DNA from: Flavobacterium sp.
GTDB taxonomy: Bacteria > Bacteroidota > Bacteroidia > Flavobacteriales > Flavobacteriaceae
Assembly (NCBI GenBank): GCA_030150335.1
Contig: JASLGC010000127.1
Span: 1-5,077 of the forward strand
Direction of reading: 5' to 3'
DNA: 5,077 bases
Under the pieces are notes generated by a model. The model did not search any database. It saw only the letters and a program-made list of their open reading frames with translations, and was not told the DNA's origin. Of this stretch, positions 1-4,967 are shown in pieces; position 1 is the first letter of the stretch; every line of letters starts with the position of its first letter. The position numbers were made by a program, and so were the translations under genes.

Positions 1-12
1 TTTTTGAAACAT
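1..12 (-). CDS. Start of the next gene in the envelope operon (probably bamA), cut by the window edge
   Basis: An ATG at 12-10 on the minus strand begins a frame reading Met-Phe-Gln-Lys before the window ends. It lies 11 bp past the uppS stop codon, in the same direction, which fits the next cistron of an operon. In Flavobacteriia the gene after uppS is normally bamA, the outer-membrane beta-barrel assembly factor (POTRA domains plus barrel). That identity rests on gene order only; four codons cannot show it. A Met followed by a short polar or basic stretch would fit the start of a signal peptide, but the hydrophobic part is outside the window. Confidence 0.4.
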
Positions 13-23
13 TAGATTCGTTT

Positions 24-764
24 TTATTTAATTTGTTCACTCGTTTTTCCAAATCTTCTTTCCCTATTTTGATAGGTAAGAATGGCTTTGTAAAGTTCTT
101 CTTCAGTAAAATCTGGCCAAAGAACTTCAGTAAAATAAAGCTCAGCATAAGCAATTTGCCATAGCAAAAAGTTACTTATACGTTGCTCTCCACTTGTTCT
201 AACTAATAGGTCAACATCAGGTAGGTCACTCGTGTAAAGATGATTATTTATAACCGATTCATCAATATCGGTCTCCGAAATTAAGTTATTTTTAACTTTA
301 AAAGAAATTTCTTTTACAGCATTAATCAATTCTGCACGTGAACCATAGCTCAATGCCAGGGTTAAAGTCATGTGAGTATTGTCTTTTGTGGTGTCTATTA
401 CCTCTTGTAAAGTTTTTTGAACTTTTTTCGGCAAAAGTGTTAAATCACCAATTGCATTAAGTTTGATGTTATTTTTAGTAAAAGTAGGTAACTCTTTCTT
501 TAGCGACTTAACTAAAATCTCCATTAGCTTTTCTACTTCAAATCTTGGACGACTCCAGTTTTCCGTAGAGAAGGCATATAATGTTAAGTTTTTGATTCCC
601 ATAGCAGCGCATTCACTGATAGTAGTACGCACTGATTTTACGCCATTTTCATGGCCTATAGTTCTTAGGAATCCTTGTTTTTTTGCCCATCTACCATTAC
701 CATCCATAATTATGGCAATGTGTTGAGGTATTCTGTTTAAGTCTATTTGTTCTTTCAAATTCAT
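24..764 (-). CDS. uppS: Isoprenyl transferase, (di-trans,poly-cis)-undecaprenyl diphosphate synthase
   Basis: A cytoplasmic cis-prenyltransferase that condenses farnesyl diphosphate with eight isopentenyl diphosphates to give undecaprenyl diphosphate, precursor of the lipid carrier for peptidoglycan and other surface glycans. The protein has 246 residues, normal for the family (E. coli 253). Family motifs appear in order: IIMDGNGRWAKK with catalytic Asp21, GHENGVKSVR (His38), YAFSTENWSRP with Asn69, Trp70 and Arg72, and RTSGEQRISNFLLWQ with Arg189, Arg195 and Ser197, then Glu208 in AYAELYFTE, the magnesium ligand. Each residue sits five positions before its E. coli counterpart, so the alignment is ungapped and the ATG at 764 is well supported. 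The N-terminus has no signal peptide. The start codon directly abuts the stop codon of the upstream DUF6089 gene (TAAATG), so translational coupling is likely. Transcription probably comes from the promoter at 1496-1503. Confidence 0.97.
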   Translation of the reverse strand: MNLKEQIDLNRIPQHIAIIMDGNGRWAKKQGFLRTIGHENGVKSVRTTISECAAMGIKNLTLYAFSTENWSRPRFEVEKLMEILVKSLKKELPTFTKNNIKLNAIGDLTLLPKKVQKTLQEVIDTTKDNTHMTLTLALSYGSRAELINAVKEISFKVKNNLISETDIDESVINNHLYTSDLPDVDLLVRTSGEQRISNFLLWQIAYAELYFTEVLWPDFTEEELYKAILTYQNRERRFGKTSEQIK

Positions 765-1478
765 TTAATCTGCACAATAACATGGGTTTTTACCGAATGT
801 ATAGCTTAGTGTTAAGCTTGAATAAAAAAACCAATCGTTTCCATTTTTTCCAAAACTAAAGGATTTTCTATTTTCTTGTGTAGGGTGACTACCATCTAAG
901 TTGTCCGTAAACGTATAGTTCGCCGCTACTTCTGCATTTAAATTCAGTTGGGGAGTAAGTCTAAGCTTAATACCTCCCGCAAAAGGAATCGCAACAGAGT
1001 TTGTTTTAGAGCCTTTAATCAAATCAGTAGATTTAGAATCCATTCCCTCAATGGGCTCAAAAGTTCTAAAGTAAAGATCGTTATAGCGAATACCAGATAT
1101 TCCAACGAATAAGTAAGGAGTTAACCCGAAGTTTTCTTCGTGTAAATCAAATTCAAAAAAATTGAATTCAACCCCTACAGATACTTGTTGAATAGTATTT
1201 GTAAAACTATAGCCTCTTGCTTTTCGGCTCTGCATATCTGATTTAGCGTCATTTCCCGAAATTTTGTTTTGCGAAAAACTTAATCTATATGAGTGTCGTG
1301 GACTTCTGTTCCAACGGTAAAATGCATTAAAACCTAAATTCGTTGGATCTATATACTGAGTAGATCCAATATCTCCCACATAGTTAGAACCACCTGCGCC
1401 TAAGCCAATTTCATGGATTTGGGCATTCGCAATACCAACTGTAAATAGCAGTAAAAGAGATATTAGGATTTTATTCAT
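765..1478 (-). CDS. DUF6089-type exported outer-membrane beta-barrel-like protein
   Basis: A 237-residue exported protein of unknown function. Residues 1-19 form a signal peptide (basic Asn-Lys start, hydrophobic core, cleavage after ANA before Gln20). The mature part has alternating polar/aromatic beta strands typical of a small outer-membrane barrel: HEIGLGAGGSNYVGDIG near residues 22-38, YLFVGISGIRYN near 122-133, AIPFAGGIKLRL near 163-174, and a final SSLTLSYTFG strand near 220-229. It ends in an unusual Cys-Tyr-Cys (233-235), so the last strand is not the terminal Phe/Tyr signal of classic barrels. The length, the HEIGLGAGGSNYVGDIG start and the place before uppS match the family annotated as DUF6089 in Bacteroidota, from memory. 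The gene has its own upstream promoter and leads uppS and probably bamA, so a role in envelope assembly is a reasonable inference. It could also be simply a structural barrel. Confidence 0.9.
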   Translation of the reverse strand: MNKILISLLLLFTVGIANAQIHEIGLGAGGSNYVGDIGSTQYIDPTNLGFNAFYRWNRSPRHSYRLSFSQNKISGNDAKSDMQSRKARGYSFTNTIQQVSVGVEFNFFEFDLHEENFGLTPYLFVGISGIRYNDLYFRTFEPIEGMDSKSTDLIKGSKTNSVAIPFAGGIKLRLTPQLNLNAEVAANYTFTDNLDGSHPTQENRKSFSFGKNGNDWFFYSSLTLSYTFGKNPCYCAD

Positions 1479-1495
1479 TCTGTTAAAATAATTTG

Positions 1496-1503
1496 CAAAT
1501 ATA
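1496..1503 (-). promoter_or_regulatory. Promoter -7 element for the DUF6089-uppS unit
   Basis: On the minus strand 1503-1496 reads TATATTTG, an exact match to the Bacteroidota -7 consensus TANNTTTG. It ends 17 nt before the ATG at 1478, giving a short leader of roughly 10-12 nt. The -33 TTG is not convincing; the nearest candidate is TTA at 1528-1526, 22 nt upstream. The element overlaps a perfect 10-bp palindrome, ATTTGCAAAT (1491-1500). It implies that DUF6089-uppS can be transcribed independently of CBS-nadK. Confidence 0.55.
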
Positions 1504-1517
1504 GTAATATCGTATTT

Positions 1518-1535
1518 TAAAAAGGTAACTTTTTA
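1518..1535 (-). terminator. Weak AT-rich hairpin in the nadK/DUF6089 gap
   Basis: On the minus strand TAAAAAG (1535-1529), loop TTAC, then CTTTTTA (1524-1518) forms a 7-bp stem with one G-C pair. It lies downstream of the nadK stop and just upstream of the DUF6089 promoter. It might attenuate readthrough from nadK, but the stem is too weak to call a real terminator and no U-tract follows it. Confidence 0.25.
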
Positions 1536-1537
1536 CG

Positions 1538-1550
1538 TGTGATATTCACA
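1538..1550. promoter_or_regulatory. Short inverted repeat upstream of the DUF6089 promoter, possible operator
   Basis: TGTGA-TAT-TCACA is a perfect 5-bp inverted repeat with a 3-bp spacer, centred about 45 bp upstream of the -7 element. The arms look like Crp/Fnr-family half-sites, but the spacer is 3 bp instead of the 6 bp of the classic CRP site. An activator site is possible; so is chance in AT-rich DNA. Confidence 0.25.
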
Positions 1551-1614
1551 TATAAAGCATATTCTGACTTTTTAAACGCTAAAACTACATAAAAAGTATA
1601 GTAAATTATTATTA

Positions 1615-2502
1615 TTAATTTCTTTTGTCTTCTCCCCAAAGAAGTTTGTTTCTCAATGTTTTTATAAAACTTTGGTTAGGGAATTCTACAAGGTCAATTG
1701 TGAATGGCGCTTTTGAAATAGTAATTTCAGTATCGTTGTCCACTGCTTTTGTAGTTGTGTCTAAAGAAACTAAGTATTGTTTTTCTCTTGAACTTACTCT
1801 CAACTTGATTGTTAAGTTGTCTCTAATTACCAACGGTCTCACATTTAAATTGTGCGGAGCTAAAGGCGTAAGCACGAAACAACCTGTTTCTGGTTCGATA
1901 ATAGGCCCACCACAGCTAAGCGAGTATCCTGTAGATCCAGATGGTGTAGAGATGATTAACCCATCAGCCCAATAAGTAGCCAAGAACTCGTTGTCTAAAT
2001 ACGTTTCAACAGTAATCATCGAAGTCGTATTTTTTCTTGATACAGTTACTTCGTTTAAGGCAAATTGTATGTCGAATTTATTGTTTTCTTCTGGTGTACA
2101 TTGTAAACTTAAAAGCGATCTTTTAGACTTTTTAAATTCGTTTTTGTACAGAAGAGGAATTTGTTCTTCCAAATTATCGTGTTGAACATTCGCTAAGAAT
2201 CCCAGTCTTCCTGCGTTAATTCCTACTACAGGTATATTTGTGTTTTTAATAAAATTAGCGGCTCTAAGCATTGTACCATCACCACCAATTCCTATGAAAA
2301 AATTCACTTCACTTGTTAAGCTCTTTGAGTTTCCAAACGTTTCATATTCCTTTTCAAGAATATTTTGTTCCTTCAATAGACGGTAAAATCCTTCTTCAAA
2401 GATAATTTCTGTATTATCGTAATTTTGAAATAGGTTTAGTAACCTGCGTACAATATTTTGTACTATAGGTTTACACGTCTGTCCATAAATCGCAAACTTC
2501 AT
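1615..2502 (-). CDS. nadK: NAD kinase
   Basis: Phosphorylates NAD to NADP using ATP (or polyphosphate in some relatives); this cytoplasmic step sets the NADP pool. The 295 residues match the usual bacterial length (E. coli 292). Signatures in order: FIGIGGDGTMLRAA, with the GGDGT motif at 73-77 and catalytic Asp75; GINAGRLGFLA at 94-104; ALNEVTV with Asn150-Glu151; the NAD-binding core at 180-201, DGLIISTPSGSTGYSLSCGG; and LTPLAPHNLNVRPLV at 211-225. The C-terminal beta domain is complete. The ATG at 2502 is one base past the stop of the CBS-domain gene (TAA-T-ATG), so the two are almost certainly co-transcribed and translationally coupled. No defect is visible. The 136 bp downstream, before DUF6089, contains a separate promoter, so nadK may be the last gene of its own transcript or part of a longer readthrough one. 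Confidence 0.97.
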   Translation of the reverse strand: MKFAIYGQTCKPIVQNIVRRLLNLFQNYDNTEIIFEEGFYRLLKEQNILEKEYETFGNSKSLTSEVNFFIGIGGDGTMLRAANFIKNTNIPVVGINAGRLGFLANVQHDNLEEQIPLLYKNEFKKSKRSLLSLQCTPEENNKFDIQFALNEVTVSRKNTTSMITVETYLDNEFLATYWADGLIISTPSGSTGYSLSCGGPIIEPETGCFVLTPLAPHNLNVRPLVIRDNLTIKLRVSSREKQYLVSLDTTTKAVDNDTEITISKAPFTIDLVEFPNQSFIKTLRNKLLWGEDKRN

Positions 2503-2503
2503 A

Positions 2504-3172
2504 TTATATGTTTAGATATTTATTTAAGTAATCAGATCTTTCTTTTAGTTCATTAAAATGAGTGTCGTCTATAAGATTAGTCTGTATTTCATAGTTGTAA
2601 CGGCGCAAGTCATCTAAGATTACTTTGGTATTGATGCCATTTGTTTTAATCAATATTTGCGTTGTATTGTTACTTGTATTGAGTAGCAAAATTCCCAATA
2701 GCTTAGCATTGTTACTTTCTACGATTTGAGTGATTTCAGAGAAGCTATAATGTTGTAGATCTTTCTCCACAATAAAAGAAGTGCCCTTTTCTTCAAAGAA
2801 TAATGTTTTACTCCACTCATTAAGTAAGGTCTCTTTAGAGAAGACACCTTCAAGTATTCCGTCTTGGTTTAAAAGTGGGATGATATTTGAATCGTTTTGA
2901 ATAAATAAATCAAAAAAGTCAAATGGATTGAGTCCTGTATGATTAACTAAGAAGAACTTTTCTAAATCATACATTACGTCTTCTACTGTTTGTCCAGGAG
3001 AAGCATTCTGTAAGTCTTCCAATAAAATATTGCCAATCCAGCTATCGTTTTGGTCAACGACAGGTAGGTGAGAAAAAGAACAATCCTCTAATTGAGGTAA
3101 GATATCCTCTATTAAAGTGTTCAATTTGCAGATAGGCAAATCTGTGATTAGTAAGTTTTCTGACGCCAGCAT
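2504..3172 (-). CDS. CBS-domain protein with a C-terminal ACT-like region
   Basis: A 222-residue cytoplasmic protein with no signal peptide or membrane segment. Residues ~4-56 and ~63-118 look like a tandem CBS pair (Bateman module), with the characteristic strand HLPVVDQND at 35-43 and, in the second copy, IIPLLNQDGILEGVFSKETLL at 97-117. Such modules usually bind adenine nucleotides. Residues ~130-200 (GTSFIVEKD, then ITQIVESNNAKLLGI, then QILIKTN) resemble an ACT domain, giving the CBS-CBS-ACT order seen in AcuB-like proteins; this part is divergent and less certain. It has no catalytic domain, so a sensor or regulator role is likely. It sits 1 bp upstream of nadK, which suggests, but does not prove, a link to NAD(P) or nucleotide levels. 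The ATG at 3172 is the first plausible start after the divergent promoter region. Confidence 0.92.
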   Translation of the reverse strand: MLASENLLITDLPICKLNTLIEDILPQLEDCSFSHLPVVDQNDSWIGNILLEDLQNASPGQTVEDVMYDLEKFFLVNHTGLNPFDFFDLFIQNDSNIIPLLNQDGILEGVFSKETLLNEWSKTLFFEEKGTSFIVEKDLQHYSFSEITQIVESNNAKLLGILLLNTSNNTTQILIKTNGINTKVILDDLRRYNYEIQTNLIDDTHFNELKERSDYLNKYLNI

Positions 3173-3205
3173 ATTACACTCTCTTATTTAGTAGTGCAAA
3201 ATAAT

Positions 3206-3213
3206 CAAAAATA
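3206..3213 (-). promoter_or_regulatory. Candidate -7 element for the CBS-nadK unit
   Basis: On the minus strand 3213-3206 reads TATTTTTG, matching TANNTTTG, and lies 33 nt before the ATG at 3172. I see no TTG at the expected -33 distance, so this is a partial match in AT-rich DNA. Confidence 0.35.
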
Positions 3214-3239
3214 AAACAATAGACGTTAATTATAGTTTG

Positions 3240-3247
3240 TATTTTTG
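3240..3247 (+). promoter_or_regulatory. Candidate -7 element for the pdxJ-hydrolase unit
   Basis: TATTTTTG matches TANNTTTG and ends 18 nt before the pdxJ ATG, the same geometry as the DUF6089 promoter, predicting a leader of about 12 nt. No clear -33 TTG is present. The leader contains a 12-bp palindrome, TTAAAATTTTAA (3251-3262), and no Shine-Dalgarno sequence, as is usual in Bacteroidota. Confidence 0.45.
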
Positions 3248-3265
3248 TGTTTAAAATTTTAAAAT

Positions 3266-3979
3266 ATGACTAAGCTATCTGTTAATATCAACAAAATTGC
3301 TACTCTACGTAATTCAAGAGGGGGAGATGTTCCTAATTTATTACAAGTAGCAAAAGACGTTCAAAAATTCGGAGCGCAAGGTGTAACTGTTCATCCAAGA
3401 CCTGATGAGAGACATATTCGTTACCAAGATGCAAGAGATTTAGTAGATGTTGTTTATACGGAGTATAACATTGAAGGTAACCCAATGGATGATTTCTTGA
3501 AGTTAGTTTACGAATGTAAGCCAACTCAAGTAACGCTTGTTCCGGATGCAGTAGATGCATTGACATCAAATGCGGGATGGGATACAATCAAACATAAAGA
3601 TTTTTTGACTGAAGTAATTAAAGAATGCCGCTTACAAGGTATTCGTACTTCTATTTTTGTTGACCCAGTTTTAGATATGATTGAAGGTGCTAAAATAGTA
3701 GGTGCTGATCGTATTGAATTATATACAGAAGAATTTGCTTACCAATATGGTCAAGGAAATGAGAAAGCAATTGAACCTTATGTGAAGGCAGCTGAATTGG
3801 CTACTGAATTAGGTTTGGGTATTAATGCGGGACACGACTTGAGTCTTGAGAATATTGCTTTCTTTAAAAATAACATTCCAAACCTTTTAGAAGTATCAAT
3901 TGGACATGCGTTAATCGCGGAGTCTATTTACTTGGGAATTGAGAATGTAGTAAATATGTACATCAGAAAATTATCATAA
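3266..3979 (+). CDS. pdxJ: Pyridoxine 5'-phosphate synthase
   Basis: Condenses 1-deoxy-D-xylulose 5-phosphate with 3-amino-2-oxopropyl phosphate to pyridoxine 5'-phosphate, the ring-forming step of the DXP-dependent vitamin B6 pathway; cytoplasmic TIM barrel. The 237 residues are normal (E. coli 243). Motifs in order: LSVNINKIATLRNSRGG at 4-20; GVTVHPRPDERHIR at 39-52 with catalytic His43; Glu70 in the NIEGNP loop; QVTLVPD at 88-94; TSIFVDP at 128-134; GINAGHDL at 185-192 with His190; and the phosphate-binding end VSIGHALIAESIYLGIENVV at 210-229. The Lys in NKIATLR, where enterobacteria have His, is as I recall normal for Bacteroidota. The gene is the first of a two-gene unit, and its stop overlaps the next start by one base (TAATG). 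It is divergent from the CBS-nadK unit. Confidence 0.98.
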   Translation: MTKLSVNINKIATLRNSRGGDVPNLLQVAKDVQKFGAQGVTVHPRPDERHIRYQDARDLVDVVYTEYNIEGNPMDDFLKLVYECKPTQVTLVPDAVDALTSNAGWDTIKHKDFLTEVIKECRLQGIRTSIFVDPVLDMIEGAKIVGADRIELYTEEFAYQYGQGNEKAIEPYVKAAELATELGLGINAGHDLSLENIAFFKNNIPNLLEVSIGHALIAESIYLGIENVVNMYIRKLS

Positions 3980-4755
3980 TGACAGATATTCTTTATTCAA
4001 AAATTGAAGGAGAAGGAGGAATACCATTTCTTGTAATTCACGGTTATTTTGGAATGTCTGACAATTGGAAGACGTTTGGAAAGCAGATGTCGGACCAAGG
4101 ATATGAGGTTCACATGCTTGATTTGAGAAATCACGGACGCAGTTTTCATTCAATGGATTGGTCGTATGATTTTATGGTAGAAGATGTAGTGCGCTATATG
4201 GATTACCACAATCTTGCAAATGCTATCGTATTAGGACATTCAATGGGGGGGAAAGTAGTAATGAAATTAGCGGATAGATATCCGGATCGCGTTACTAAAT
4301 TAATTGTAGCAGATATTGCCCCAAGACAATATCTTCCGCATCATCAAGTAATCTTGAATGCGCTAAGCAAGGTTGACTTTTCTGTAAAGCCTTCTCGTGG
4401 GGATGTGGATGAGTTGTTGAAAACACAGATTACAGAGGATGGTACGCGTTTATTTCTTGCCAAGAGTTTATATTGGAAAGAACCAGGGCAATTGGCTTTT
4501 CGCTTTAATTTAGATGCGTTTAAGGCAAATGAGGAAGTAGTAGGAGAGGCATTGGAAGAGGATGCGTATTTTTCGAATCCTACGTTGTTTATAAGAGGGG
4601 GGAATTCCAATTATATTCAAGCGTCTGATGAGGAAATGATACTAAAACACTTTACAAATTCAGAGGTGCAGACCATACCAAATGTGGGGCACTGGCTACA
4701 TGCAGAGAATCCTCAAATGTTTTACGAGATAGTGAAAGATTTTTTAGAGAGATAA
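3979..4755 (+). CDS. Alpha/beta-fold hydrolase, YbfF/ABHD11-like esterase family
   Basis: A 258-residue cytoplasmic alpha/beta hydrolase; substrate unknown, with esterase or thioesterase activity most likely from the family. The oxyanion-hole motif is VIHGYFGMSDNW at 19-30. LDLRNHGRS (47-55) is typical of the YbfF/ABHD11 group. The nucleophile elbow is GHSMGG at 86-91 with Ser88, and the catalytic His is probably His238 in NVGHWLHAENP. The usual acid position after strand 7 reads FIRGGNSNYI (204-213), without Asp or Glu; the acid may instead be Asp112 in VADIAP, as in ABHD11-like proteins. No signal peptide. The ATG is embedded in the pdxJ stop (TAATG), so translation is probably coupled and the pair form one operon ending at the terminator 33 bp downstream. 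The pairing with pdxJ recurs in Flavobacteriia, to my knowledge, but implies no proven role in B6 metabolism. Two poly-G runs lie in the gene (4245-4251 and 4597-4602). Confidence 0.94.
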   Translation: MTDILYSKIEGEGGIPFLVIHGYFGMSDNWKTFGKQMSDQGYEVHMLDLRNHGRSFHSMDWSYDFMVEDVVRYMDYHNLANAIVLGHSMGGKVVMKLADRYPDRVTKLIVADIAPRQYLPHHQVILNALSKVDFSVKPSRGDVDELLKTQITEDGTRLFLAKSLYWKEPGQLAFRFNLDAFKANEEVVGEALEEDAYFSNPTLFIRGGNSNYIQASDEEMILKHFTNSEVQTIPNVGHWLHAENPQMFYEIVKDFLER

Positions 4756-4787
4756 ATAACTGTTTTTAGAACGGTGTTTAAATATAC

Positions 4788-4822
4788 AAAAGGTAAGTAG
4801 AGTAATCTGCTTGCCTTTTTTT
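4788..4822 (+). terminator. Strong intrinsic terminator after the pdxJ-hydrolase unit
   Basis: AAAAGGTAAGTAG (4788-4800) pairs with CTGCTTGCCTTTT (4807-4819) around the loop AGTAAT: a 13-bp stem including two G-U wobbles, running straight into a T tract (4816-4822) that is extended by two further T8 runs. In the opposite strand the two wobbles become C-A mismatches and no U tract follows, so this terminator is directional for plus-strand transcripts. Confidence 0.85.
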
Positions 4823-4850
4823 GTGTTCTTTTTTTTGTGTTCTTTTTTTT
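4816..4850. repeat. Short tandem repeat, two copies of a T8/GTGTTC unit
   Basis: T7, then GTGTTC-T8 (4823-4836) repeated exactly as GTGTTC-T8 (4837-4850). The 14-bp unit is a perfect tandem duplication starting inside the terminator's T tract. It provides two backup U tracts and is a likely replication-slippage site that may vary in copy number or T count between strains. Confidence 0.85.
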
Positions 4851-4908
4851 GACAGCATAGAGTGGCGTGCGTTAAGGGTGTTTAGGCATTAGTGGAATTC
4901 GAAATTCT

Positions 4909-4967
4909 TTCGACTATCTTTTGATATAAGTTCCAAAAAAGGCGTTTTTAGTCGAAGCGATATCAAA
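4909..4967. repeat. Two interleaved 8-bp inverted repeats
   Basis: TTCGACTA (4909-4916) is the exact reverse complement of TAGTCGAA (4949-4956), and TTTGATAT (4920-4927) of ATATCAAA (4960-4967). The order is A-B-A'-B', with 3 bases between A and B and 3 between A' and B', so the two stems cross instead of nesting. As RNA this is the topology of a pseudoknot with a 21-nt middle loop; as DNA it could be paired protein-binding arms. Function unknown. Confidence 0.6.

Noticed and set aside
463..726. Plus-strand open frame opposite uppS
   Set aside because: It lies wholly inside the well-supported uppS gene on the other strand and its translation resembles no family.
1479..1614. Small RNA or riboswitch in the nadK/DUF6089 gap
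   Set aside because: Only weak AT-rich hairpins are present and the predicted leader is about 12 nt, too short for a riboswitch.
1625..2185. Plus-strand open frames (1625-1975 and 1991-2185) opposite nadK
   Set aside because: They are antisense shadows of nadK, whose motifs are complete; no promoter or recognisable domain is seen for them.
3251..3262. TTAAAATTTTAA palindrome as an operator for pdxJ
   Set aside because: Composed only of A and T in an AT-rich spacer, so it is expected by chance.
3333..3587. Minus-strand open frame opposite pdxJ
   Set aside because: Antisense shadow of pdxJ with a low-complexity Leu/His-rich translation.
4344..4610. Minus-strand open frame opposite the hydrolase
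   Set aside because: Antisense shadow; Ser/Asn-rich translation with no domain.
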